Shown here piece by piece: positions 42,916-50,709 of a stretch of 64,000 nucleotides of DNA. Each line of letters opens with the position of its first letter. Position 1 is the stretch's first letter. The notes under the pieces were generated by a model. That model was not told the origin of the DNA. It saw nothing but the letters and a program-made list of their open reading frames with translations, and searched no databases. Source of the DNA: Variovorax sp. PBL-E5 (GTDB taxonomy: Bacteria > Pseudomonadota > Gammaproteobacteria > Burkholderiales > Burkholderiaceae_C); the NCBI RefSeq assembly GCF_901827185.1, contig NZ_LR594673.1:372001-436000 (forward strand), in the 5' to 3' direction. The position numbers were made by a program, and so were the translations under genes.

Positions 42916-43851
42916 TCACCAGTGGGGATGAACCGGCCGGAAGATCGGCCGCCACAGATACCGTCTGGCGATCTGGCCGTAGCCGCTGTAGTAGAAGTTG
43001 CCGTTGGCCTCGAGCACCGCGCGACGGTTGCGGTGGAAATACCCGGGCATCTCGTACCACGGCATCGTCGGGCACCGATGGTGCACATGGTGCAGGTTGT
43101 TGTTGAGGAAGAGCAGCCCGAACACGGCATTCGACTCGACGATCGCGACCCGCTCGTGGGGCGAATCGTCCCAGCGGTGTTCGGTGAAGGAACGCAGGGC
43201 GCCCAGCATCATGCCCGGGTAGACGAAGCACAGCAGGTACTCGCCCAGGCCCATGCCCGAAACCCGGGTCACGTACCAGAGGACGGGCGCGGCGCTCAAC
43301 GCGTGCACGAGCCAGATGCCAACGTGCGAGAAGTCGCCTGCGGCCAGTCGGCCCAGCTCCGCGCGCAGCATGTTGCCAAGACAAAGGCAGGGCCCCCCGA
43401 TCAGCCGGAACGCGAGCGTCTGGTTGGCAGCGATGACCGCCCGCTGCACCGGGCCGTAGCCATCCCATGCGGCGGCCGAGTGGTAGACGCTCTCCGAATC
43501 CTTCTGCGGATGGGTGAGATGGAAGTTGACGTGGTGGGCGCTGTGGCTGCGGTGATAGAGCGGATAGGGAAGCCAGAGATTGAGCGGGGGCCAGACCAGT
43601 GCCCATCGAACGAGCTTCGGAATGCGGCGCATGGCGTGGATGGCTTCGTGCTGCAGCGAAGCGTGCAGTTGCCCGATGCAACCGCCCAGCACGAACAACA
43701 GCACGCCAGGGACGGCCGCATGTGCGAGGACCAGCGCCGCCCAGGCCAGATAGACGAATATCGCGAGAACCCAGGTCGGGGCTTCGCAACGCCGCCACCA
43801 GCGCGGCGCAGCGGCGGCGTTCGACGAGAGGGTGCGAGCGAGCGTGGTCAT
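42916..43851 (-). CDS. Membrane fatty acid desaturase
   Basis: 311 residues with four or more hydrophobic helices and the three histidine boxes of membrane diiron desaturases: HEAIH (near residue 70), HRSHSAHH (near 100) and HHVHH (near 260). These hold the diiron centre facing the cytoplasm. It would introduce a double bond into an acyl chain or act on a related lipid. It stands alone between transposon relics and the rhodanese gene. A long open extension upstream overlaps the rhodanese gene and is not credible. Confidence 0.9.
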   Translation of the reverse strand: MTTLARTLSSNAAAAPRWWRRCEAPTWVLAIFVYLAWAALVLAHAAVPGVLLFVLGGCIGQLHASLQHEAIHAMRRIPKLVRWALVWPPLNLWLPYPLYHRSHSAHHVNFHLTHPQKDSESVYHSAAAWDGYGPVQRAVIAANQTLAFRLIGGPCLCLGNMLRAELGRLAAGDFSHVGIWLVHALSAAPVLWYVTRVSGMGLGEYLLCFVYPGMMLGALRSFTEHRWDDSPHERVAIVESNAVFGLLFLNNNLHHVHHRCPTMPWYEMPGYFHRNRRAVLEANGNFYYSGYGQIARRYLWRPIFRPVHPHW

Positions 43852-43916
43852 GCGGGCATGTCGAGGGAACGACAAGGAATCTTGCCTGGGGCCGAGGCAT
43901 TCGCTTGCTCCCATTG

Positions 43917-43971
43917 CGCATGAGCACATGCACAAAATCTTTCCGGTCACAGCGGCCCATGCGCCTACAGT
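43917..43971 (+). promoter_or_regulatory. Shared upstream element and promoter of the rhodanese gene
   Basis: CGCATGAGCACATGC (43917-43931) is followed by AAAATCTTT, GGTCA and AGCGGC, then CCTACAGT (43964-43971), whose TACAGT can be a -10 box. An identical 15-mer with the same spacing to CCTAC occurs at 46546. The -10 ends 9 bases before ATG 43981, so the message may be leaderless. Resembles CysB-type control regions, by inference. Confidence 0.55.
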
Positions 43972-43980
43972 CCTTCCTTC

Positions 43981-45588
43981 ATGGCCCGTCCGTCCTTGCC
44001 ATCGTCCATCACGCCCCAGGCGCTTCACGGCCTGCTGCTGGACGACCAGGAACTCGCCCTTCTCGACGTGCGCGAGGCACGCGCGTATGTGGGCGGCCAT
44101 CTGAACCTCGCGCGGCTCGCCCCGCTCTCCTGCCTGCCGCTCGACGTGCGCGCGCTGGTGCCGCGTCTCGGCACGCCGGTGGTGCTCGTCGATGCCGGCG
44201 ACCCGCACGGCCCGGCGCCGCGTGCGGCAAAGCTGCTGGCCCGGCTCGGCTACACCGATGTGCGCACGCTGGCCGGCGGCACGGTCGCCTGGCAGGCGGC
44301 GGGCTTTGCGCTGATCGACGGCTATGGCACGCTCGTCAAGGCATTCGGAGGCCAGGTGCTGGCCCACCATGCGACGCCCACCTGGCAGGGCGATGCATTG
44401 CGGGCGCACCGGACGGCCGGTACGCCGGTGACCCTGATCGACGCGCGGCCCGCAGACGAATATGCGTTCCTGTCGCTTCCAGGCGCCGGCAATCACCCGG
44501 GCTGCGAACTCGCGCTGCGCCAATGGCCCGTCGATGCGCAAGCCGGCCCCTGGGTCGTCCACTGCTTCAGCCGCACGCGCGGCATCATCGGCAGCACCAG
44601 CTTGCGCCTGCTCGGTCATCCCGATGTGCACTTCCTCGAGGACGGCGTCATGCAGTGGGCGCTCGAAGGCGCGCCCGTCTTGCAGGACGCTTTGCCGGCT
44701 GTCGATCTGCCTGCAGCGTCCGATGAAGCCCTTCGCCGCCGGGCCGACGACCTGATCGCGCGCCACGACCTGCCGCTGCTGCACCCGGACCTGCTCTTGC
44801 GCCGGCAGGCCGAGGCCGACAGGACGCTCTACCTTTTCGATCTGCGGCCGGGCGCCGTCGTCGACGGCACCCCGCCCGGTGTGGGCGCCGTTGCCGGTGG
44901 CCAGTTGCTCATGCACTTCGAGAACCTGATCGGCACTCGCGGCGCGCGCATCGTGCTGCTGGATGAACCGCATCGCCTTCGCGCAGCCGTCACTGCCTTC
45001 TGGCTGCTGCAATTGAACCAGGCCGAGGTGTTCATCCTGGACGGCGAATTGCCCGCTTCGTGGATCGCAGGGCGCGACAGCGGCGAAGACCTGACGGCAT
45101 CCGCCGGCGAAGGGCTCTCGCCAGCCCAACTGGCCGCGCTGTTGCGTTCCGCGCCGGCGCGCATCCGCGTGATCGACGTCGGTCCGAGCGCCGATTTCGA
45201 GCGCGCACACCTTCCAGGCGCGGACTACCTGTTGCCCTACACGCTCGAGCCGGTCGCCGCACTGCAACGGCCCGGCCTCGCCATCGTCTTCACTTCGCCC
45301 GACGGCCGGGCCGCCCGGTGGGTCACGGCCGAGGTCCGCGAACGCTGGCCCGACTGCCATGCCGAGTGGCTTCAGGGCGGCACCGATGCATGGCGGGCCG
45401 CCGGGCGGCCGACCGAGCAGGTTTGGGAACCCGCCCAACGCCTCACGCCCTTCGAGGACGACTGGGGTTCGGTGATGCGGGTGCCGGCCTCGCATCGCGA
45501 CCGCGCATGGACCGACTACCTCGTGTGGGAGCGCGGCCTGAGCGCACGCGTGGTGCGCGATCCCACGGTGCGCTTTCGGCTCTTCTGA
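43981..45588 (+). CDS. Rhodanese-family protein with four tandem domains
   Basis: 535 residues containing four rhodanese-like modules (about 8-112, 130-235, 255-370, 385-490). DVREARAYVGGHLNLARL, DARPADEYAFLSLPGAGNH, LYLFDLRPG and DVGPSADFERAHLPGADY are the domain entry motifs. Only the second has a catalytic-type loop Cys, C195 in VVHCFSRTRG; the others read LVDAGDPHG, LLDEPHR and TSPDGRA. It likely transfers sulfane sulfur through a single active site, with the rest structural or for partners. First forward gene of the sulfur island. Confidence 0.88.
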   Translation: MARPSLPSSITPQALHGLLLDDQELALLDVREARAYVGGHLNLARLAPLSCLPLDVRALVPRLGTPVVLVDAGDPHGPAPRAAKLLARLGYTDVRTLAGGTVAWQAAGFALIDGYGTLVKAFGGQVLAHHATPTWQGDALRAHRTAGTPVTLIDARPADEYAFLSLPGAGNHPGCELALRQWPVDAQAGPWVVHCFSRTRGIIGSTSLRLLGHPDVHFLEDGVMQWALEGAPVLQDALPAVDLPAASDEALRRRADDLIARHDLPLLHPDLLLRRQAEADRTLYLFDLRPGAVVDGTPPGVGAVAGGQLLMHFENLIGTRGARIVLLDEPHRLRAAVTAFWLLQLNQAEVFILDGELPASWIAGRDSGEDLTASAGEGLSPAQLAALLRSAPARIRVIDVGPSADFERAHLPGADYLLPYTLEPVAALQRPGLAIVFTSPDGRAARWVTAEVRERWPDCHAEWLQGGTDAWRAAGRPTEQVWEPAQRLTPFEDDWGSVMRVPASHRDRAWTDYLVWERGLSARVVRDPTVRFRLF

Positions 45589-45619
45589 ACGCTGGTTTCG
45601 CTCGCGCCGACCCGGTCGC

Positions 45620-46083
45620 TCAGGCCTGCGCCGGCGCGTGCGGCTCGCCCAGTGACAGCATCAACCGGTTGGCCCAGTTGAAGAAGGCCGCGCCATGGAT
45701 CACGTCGGCGATCGCGAGATCGTCGAGGCCCACGGCGAGAAATGCGAGGCGAAGCGCGCATGCACCGACGCGCAATAGATGCAGCCGTTGTAGCGCGAGG
45801 TCGCTGCGGCCGAGAGTTCACGCTCGGCACGCGGCAGGCCGGCATCGGGGTTGTAGAAGATGTCCTTGTCGGTGCGAGTGCGCGCGCCGAGGATGTCGGG
45901 GTCACGCGCGAGAAGCATGAAGTACGGCGACTTGGCGCGCGACGCGTCGACCAGGCCCGTCCGATGGCGCTCCGTCAGCTCGGACTCGGGCAGCGGCTCG
46001 AGCCAGGGCAGCCAGTCGAGCACCGCCTGGGTGAACGCGTCGGGCGGGACGTTGTCGGGATGCGAGAGGGTTGGATGGCTCAT
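45620..46083 (-). pseudogene. Broken alkylhydroperoxidase-like (CMD, Avi_7169-type) gene
   Basis: The first frame (46083 to about 45740) reads a CMD-fold peroxidase-like protein through RYNGCIYCASVHARFASHF, with the Cys-x-x-Cys-x-x-x-His centre, then runs into an early stop. The true C-terminus continues in another frame: LAVGLDDLAIADVIHGAAFFNWANRLMLSLGEP, ending at 45620. Roughly 60-70 residues expected between the halves are missing, so an internal deletion with frameshift has inactivated it. Its 3' end faces the four-domain rhodanese gene. Confidence 0.72.
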
Positions 46084-46095
46084 GAGGTGACCCGA

Positions 46096-46578
46096 TCAGG
46101 CAGTGACGGAAGATGCAGGGCGGGCCGCGAGCGCACGCAGGCCGGCGACCACGCGGATCTGGAAGGACAGGAAGGCCACCAGCTGCGACAGCGTGACGAT
46201 GTCGGTGGTGGACCAGCCCGCATCAAGCAGCGCCTGCAGGTCCGCGGCCTTCGCGTCGCGCGGATGCAGCACCAGCAGGTGGGCATGCACCAGCGCGGCC
46301 GACAGCCGCGCACCGAGCACGGCACGGTGCGCGTCGCCAATCGCATGAACAGGTCCGGGCGCGTCCTCGATGCTCAACGGGCCCACGGGAAAGCGGCCGT
46401 ACGGACCGTGTGCAGCGGCTTGCGCGGCTTCGGCAGCGACTGCTTCGAGCAGGCGGGTCGGGCCGTTCGCGCGCGCCAGGCCGCGGGCGTAGAAGGCAGC
46501 GAACTCGGCCTGCCCGTGCAGGCCGGCCACGAAGACTTCGGTTTTCGCATGAGCACATGCCGAAAGCTTCGTGGTCAA
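46096..46578 (-). CDS. CMD-domain protein (Avi_7170-type), probably 5'-truncated
   Basis: 160 residues from TTG 46578. GLHGQAEFAAFYARGL near residue 19 and WSTTDIVTLSQLVAFLSFQIRVVAGLRAL near the end match the CMD Avi_7170 family, which is normally paired with the gene just downstream. Relatives begin about 45 residues earlier. The first codons here coincide with the promoter element of the divergent gene at 46625, so the original 5' end seems lost. No ribosome site is visible. It may be non-functional. Confidence 0.6.
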   Translation of the reverse strand: MTTKLSACAHAKTEVFVAGLHGQAEFAAFYARGLARANGPTRLLEAVAAEAAQAAAHGPYGRFPVGPLSIEDAPGPVHAIGDAHRAVLGARLSAALVHAHLLVLHPRDAKAADLQALLDAGWSTTDIVTLSQLVAFLSFQIRVVAGLRALAARPASSVTA

Positions 46579-46597
46579 GCGGCGCGCGACAGCCTAC
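46546..46597 (+). promoter_or_regulatory. Second copy of the shared upstream element
   Basis: CGCATGAGCACATGC (46546-46560) is identical to 43917-43931. GGTCA, AGCGGC and CCTAC (46593-46597) follow with nearly the same layout, CCTAC at exactly the same distance. It precedes the ketopantoate-reductase-like gene at 46625 and lies inside the first codons of the truncated CMD frame. Confidence 0.55.
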
Positions 46598-46624
46598 GCT
46601 GCGACGAACCTGAAAGAACGATCC

Positions 46625-47584
46625 ATGAAAATTCTCGTGGCGGGCGCTGGCGCCCTGGGCGGCTACTTCGGCGGCAGGCTGCTGCAGGCCGGGCAGGACG
46701 TGACCTTCCTGGCGCGCCCCTCGCGCGCGGCCCAACTGGCGGCGAGCGGCCTGGTCATCCACAGCCCGTGGGGCGATGCGCATCTGGCGTCGGCGCCGAC
46801 CGTGCTCGCGCATCAGTTCAAAGCGCCCGCCGACCTCGTCATCGTGGCCTGCAAGGCCTACGACCTCGAAGGAACGATCGCTGCATTCGCCCCCGCGGTC
46901 GGTCCCGAGACCACGATCCTGCCGCTGCAGAACGGACTGCGCCATATCGACCGGCTGACGGAGCGCTTCGGCTTTCGCAAGGTGCTCGGCGGACTCGGCG
47001 CGATCTCCGCTGCGCTCGATGAGAGCGGCGCCGTGCTGCACCTCGGCCGCGAGCACACGCTGGCCTTCGGTGAACTCGATGGCGTGCACAGCCCGCGGGT
47101 CGATGCGATCGCCGCCGCGTTCGCATCGGCCCGCTTCGACAGCCAGCCGAGCGACCGGATCATGCAGGCCCTGTGGGAGAAGTGGGTGCACGTCGCGACG
47201 CTGGCCGGCGCCACCAGCCTGATGCGCGCGAGCGTGGGCGACATCGTCCGCGCCGGGGCGCAGGGCGTGGCCCTCGAGCTGCTCAACGAGTGCAGCCGCA
47301 TCGCCGCGCACAACGGCTTCGCGCCAAGTCCCGAAGCGCTGGGCCGAACCCGCGCGGCCGTGACAGCGCCGGGTTCGTCCCTCACCGCCTCCCTGCTGAC
47401 GGACATCGAGCGCGGCGCACCGACCGAAGGCGATCACATCCTCGGCGACTTGCTGCGCCGCGGACGCTGGTCGACCGCCGACACGGTGCTGCTGCCCCTG
47501 GCCTATGCCCAGCTGCGCAGCTACGAAGCCAGACGCACACGCGACACCGCAAACGCCGAACCGGCGCAACGGCTCGCCGCCTGA
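46625..47584 (+). CDS. 2-dehydropantoate 2-reductase-like oxidoreductase
   Basis: 319 residues. MKILVAGAGALGGYFGGRLLQAGQDVTFLAR is the NADP motif. VACKAYDLEGTI, LPLQNGLRH and EKWVHVATLAGATSLMRASVGDI cover the catalytic Lys and substrate region of the PanE family. It may reduce ketopantoate in CoA synthesis or another 2-oxoacid; many bacteria carry paralogues of this kind, and the sulfur setting gives no specific clue. It ends 6 bases from the convergent desulfurase gene. Confidence 0.85.
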   Translation: MKILVAGAGALGGYFGGRLLQAGQDVTFLARPSRAAQLAASGLVIHSPWGDAHLASAPTVLAHQFKAPADLVIVACKAYDLEGTIAAFAPAVGPETTILPLQNGLRHIDRLTERFGFRKVLGGLGAISAALDESGAVLHLGREHTLAFGELDGVHSPRVDAIAAAFASARFDSQPSDRIMQALWEKWVHVATLAGATSLMRASVGDIVRAGAQGVALELLNECSRIAAHNGFAPSPEALGRTRAAVTAPGSSLTASLLTDIERGAPTEGDHILGDLLRRGRWSTADTVLLPLAYAQLRSYEARRTRDTANAEPAQRLAA

Positions 47585-47590
47585 CGACGC

Positions 47591-49432
47591 TCAACCCGCG
47601 CGGCGCTGCCCCGCGAGCCGGCGCACCACCGCCACCAGCCGGTCGATCTCGTCGAAGGTGTTGTAGAAGGCCAGCGACGGCCGCACCGTCGTCTCGACGC
47701 CGAAGCGGCGCAGGATCGGTTGCGCGCAATGGTGTCCGGTGCGCACCGCGATGCCTTCGTCGTTGAGTGCGTGGCCCACTTCCTCGGTGCTGTAGCCGTC
47801 GAGAACGAAGGACATCACGCTGGCCTTGTCGGCGGCGGTACCGATCAGCCGCACGCCTTGGACCGCGCCCAGTTGCTGCATGCCGTAGACCAGCAGCTCG
47901 TGCTCGTAGCGCGCGATGGTCTCGATGCCGATCTGGTTCACGTAGTCGATCGCGGCACCGAGGCCCACCGCGTCGGCGATGTTGCCGGTGCCGGCTTCGA
48001 ACTTGTTCGGGATCGGCTGGAACACCGTCTTCTCGAAAGTGACATCGGCGATCATGTTGCCGCCGCCCTGCCAGGGCGGCATGTCCTCCAGCACTTCGCG
48101 CTTGCCCCAGACCACGCCGATGCCGGTCGGTCCGAACACCTTGTGGCCGGAGAACACGAAAAAGTCGGCGCCGATGTCCTGCACGTCGACCCGCATGTGC
48201 GAGACCGACTGCGCGCCGTCGACCAACGCCCGAGCGCCGGCGCGGTGTGCGAGCGCGACGATCTCCTTCACCGGCACCACCGTGCCGAGGGCGTTCGAGA
48301 CCTGCGTGACGGCGACGATCTTCGTGCGGTCGTTCAGCAGCTTGCGGTACTCGTCGAGCAGCACCTGGCCCGAATCGTCGACCGGGATCACGCGCAGCGT
48401 CGCGCCCCTGGCCGAGGCGAGCTGCTGCCAGGGCACGATGTTGGCGTGATGCTCGAGATGCGAGACGATGATCTCGTCGCCCTCGCCCACGTGCTGGCCG
48501 CCCCAGCTCTTGGCGACCAGGTTGATCGCCTCGGTGGTGCCGCGCACGAAGATCACCTCGTTCACGTCGGGCGCGTTGAGAAACAAGCGCACGCGTTCGC
48601 GCGCGCCCTCGTAGGCATCGGTGGCGCGCGCGGCGAGTTCGTGCGCGGCGCGGTGGATGTTCGAGTTCTCGTGTTCGTAGAAGTACGAGACGCGGTCGAT
48701 CACCGGCTGCGGCTTGTGGGTGGTGGCGGCGTTGTCGAACCAGACCAGCGACCGACCGTTCACACGCTCCTGCAGGATCGGGAAATCGCGCCGCACGGCA
48801 TGCACGTCGAAGGGCTGCCGCTGGCCTGCGGTGGCCACCGGCACGTCGCCATGCGGTGATGGCTTGGCGGGCGTGACGTAGCCGCTGGTCAATCGCACCG
48901 AGTCGACGAAGTAGTACTGCGGCTCGGTCGAAGGCGCAAGGTCCGGGGCCTGTTCGGGCGGCTTCGTCAGCAGGCGCCGGACATCGCCGCCTTCGGGCTG
49001 CGCGAAGGGATAGCTCGCAAACCCGTCGTGCACGCCGAGCACCGCGTCACCGAGCCGCGGCTCGTGCGCAGGCAAGGCGCTCTGCAGCGAGTCAGGCACG
49101 CCATTGCCTGCCACCGCATGCGGCAGCAGGGATGGGGCCCGGTTGCCGATCGACAGCACCTGGGTCGGCGACGCGGGAATGAGATTGGCGCCCGGCACCT
49201 GTCCTTGCGGGATCGGCGTGCCCGGCACGCTGGGGCCGAAGCCGGCCGGGCTCACCAGCGGCGAGCCGGGCGGCGCCAACTGCGAAGGCGCCTGCACGCC
49301 GGGCGGCAGGGCCTGGCCCGGCAGCGCGGCGAAAAGCTGGCTCGCCATGCGCGCGAGCACGACCGGGTCGAACGGCGCCTCGGCCTGCTGCGGGATCGAC
49401 GGCAGGCCAGGTGGAGAAAGAGACGTGCTCAC
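47591..49432 (-). CDS. Cysteine desulfurase, family 2A encapsulin cargo
   Basis: 613 residues from GTG 49432. Residues about 208-610 are a SufS-type cysteine desulfurase: VWFDNAATTHKPQPV, PLP lysine K431 in SGHKVFGPTG, and catalytic C569 in RTGHHCAQP. Residues 1 to about 205 are a Pro/Gly/Ala-rich, low-order extension starting FDPVVLARMASQLFAALPG, with YYFVDSVRLTSGYV near 173. Such an extension is the shell-targeting region of desulfurases packed in family 2A encapsulins. It takes sulfur from cysteine, giving alanine and persulfide. The gene follows the shell gene by 10 bases. Confidence 0.95.
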   Translation of the reverse strand: MSTSLSPPGLPSIPQQAEAPFDPVVLARMASQLFAALPGQALPPGVQAPSQLAPPGSPLVSPAGFGPSVPGTPIPQGQVPGANLIPASPTQVLSIGNRAPSLLPHAVAGNGVPDSLQSALPAHEPRLGDAVLGVHDGFASYPFAQPEGGDVRRLLTKPPEQAPDLAPSTEPQYYFVDSVRLTSGYVTPAKPSPHGDVPVATAGQRQPFDVHAVRRDFPILQERVNGRSLVWFDNAATTHKPQPVIDRVSYFYEHENSNIHRAAHELAARATDAYEGARERVRLFLNAPDVNEVIFVRGTTEAINLVAKSWGGQHVGEGDEIIVSHLEHHANIVPWQQLASARGATLRVIPVDDSGQVLLDEYRKLLNDRTKIVAVTQVSNALGTVVPVKEIVALAHRAGARALVDGAQSVSHMRVDVQDIGADFFVFSGHKVFGPTGIGVVWGKREVLEDMPPWQGGGNMIADVTFEKTVFQPIPNKFEAGTGNIADAVGLGAAIDYVNQIGIETIARYEHELLVYGMQQLGAVQGVRLIGTAADKASVMSFVLDGYSTEEVGHALNDEGIAVRTGHHCAQPILRRFGVETTVRPSLAFYNTFDEIDRLVAVVRRLAGQRRAG

Positions 49433-49442
49433 GCTCGGCGTC

Positions 49443-50375
49443 TTACTTGTAGGTGTCGGGGTAGTCGTGGTACTTGCCGATCTCGACATCGTCGAGCACG
49501 GCCAGCGCATCCGGCGTCAGGACCGCCAGCGAGCAATACAGCGAAATCAGGTAGGAGGCGATCGCGTGGTTGTTGATTCCCATGAAGCGCACCGACAGCC
49601 CCGGGCTCTGTTCACCGGTCAGGCCCGGCTGGAACAGGCCGACCACGCCCTGGCGCTTGTCGCCCACGCGCAGCAGCAGGATCTTGCTCTTGCCATCGGC
49701 CAGCGGCACCTTGTTGGACGGGATCAGCGGGATGCCGCGCCAGGTGATGAACTGCGAGCCGAACAGGCTCACGGTGGGCGGCGGCACACCGCGGCGGGTG
49801 GCTTCGCGGCCGAAGGCAGCGATGGCCAGCGGATGGGTGAGGAAGAACGCGGGCTCTTTCCAGACCTTGGTCAGGAGTTCGTCGAGATCGTCCGGCGTCG
49901 GCGCGCCGGTCAGCGGGAAGATGCGCTGCTCGTCCGTCACCTGCGACAGCAGGCCGTAGTCCGGATTGTTGATGAGCTCGCTTTCCTGGTTCTCCTTGAT
50001 CGTCTCGATCGTGAGGCGCAATTGCTCCTTGATCTGGTCGTGCGGACTGCTGTAGAGGTCGGAGATGCGCGTATGCACGTCCAGCACGGTGCTCACGGCG
50101 TTGAGGAAATACTCGCGCGGCTGCTCCTCGTAGTCGACCCAGGTGCGCGGCAACTGGTTCTCGCTTTCGCGCGCGGTGCACGTGACCTGGATCGACTCCG
50201 GATTCTTCACCTTGTTGAGGCGGTAGATGCCGGCCTCCACGGGCACCCACTGCAGCAGGTGCGTCAACCAGCGTGGACTGATGGTTTCGAGCTGGGGAAC
50301 CGTCTTGGTGGCATTGGCTAGCTGGCGCGCGGCGCTGTCGCCGAGGGCGTGCGTTCCGCCGACTGTGGCTGTCAT
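49443..50375 (-). CDS. Family 2A encapsulin shell protein
   Basis: 310 residues, close to SrpI of Synechococcus (306). Features include the extended N-terminal arm, LQWVPVEAGIYRLNKVKNPE, YEEQPREYFLNAVSTVLDVHTRISDLYSSPHDQIKEQLRLTIE, and GVVGLFQPGLTGEQSPGLSVRFMGINNHAIASYLISLYCSLAVL near the C-terminus, all of the HK97-fold family 2A type with no cyclic-nucleotide insert. It should self-assemble into an icosahedral compartment around the desulfurase encoded next. Located within a sulfur operon with serine acetyltransferase and rhodanese genes. Confidence 0.95.
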   Translation of the reverse strand: MTATVGGTHALGDSAARQLANATKTVPQLETISPRWLTHLLQWVPVEAGIYRLNKVKNPESIQVTCTARESENQLPRTWVDYEEQPREYFLNAVSTVLDVHTRISDLYSSPHDQIKEQLRLTIETIKENQESELINNPDYGLLSQVTDEQRIFPLTGAPTPDDLDELLTKVWKEPAFFLTHPLAIAAFGREATRRGVPPPTVSLFGSQFITWRGIPLIPSNKVPLADGKSKILLLRVGDKRQGVVGLFQPGLTGEQSPGLSVRFMGINNHAIASYLISLYCSLAVLTPDALAVLDDVEIGKYHDYPDTYK

Positions 50376-50439
50376 GAGGGGAGACTCCGTGGTTCGGGAA
50401 GAGGGACTGCGGGAAGTGTCGAAGGCTTCGGGTTTCCCC

Positions 50440-50709
50440 TCAACGGGCTATAGCCGCCAAGTTGATGAGCTGGCCGGCACGCCGCTCGGCAAGCTGCTCG
50501 CAGTGCGCGAGCAGCGCGGCCACGTCGAGCTGCAGCGCGAGCGCGAGCTTCTCGGCCGTGACGATCGAGGCGATGACGCGCCCGCGCTCGATCTCGCCGA
50601 CGTAGGAACGATCGAGGTCCGAGCGTTCGGCCAACTGGCCCTGCGACCAGCCGTTGCGCACGCGCAGCTGGCGCACTGCCACGCCGAAGCATTCCACCAG
50701 TCCCGTCAT
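50440..50709 (-). CDS. Small Xre-family DNA-binding regulator
   Basis: 89 residues, almost entirely a helix-turn-helix: VAVRQLRVRNGWSQGQLAERSDLDRSYVGEIERGRVIASIVTAEKLALAL. Its ATG overlaps the stop of the serine acetyltransferase gene by one base (TGATG), so it is translationally coupled. A role in controlling this operon or cysteine synthesis is likely but unproved. The longer open frame upstream overlaps the acetyltransferase and is a shadow. Confidence 0.88.
   Translation of the reverse strand: MTGLVECFGVAVRQLRVRNGWSQGQLAERSDLDRSYVGEIERGRVIASIVTAEKLALALQLDVAALLAHCEQLAERRAGQLINLAAIAR

Noticed and set aside
42312..43106. Plus-strand open frame of about 264 codons
   Set aside because: Its first part is the first frame of the Tn3 transposase relic and the rest is antisense to the desaturase, so it is not one protein.
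43852..45495. Open minus-strand extension upstream of the desaturase
   Set aside because: It runs antisense through the four-domain rhodanese gene and has no family features; GC-rich codon bias leaves such frames open.
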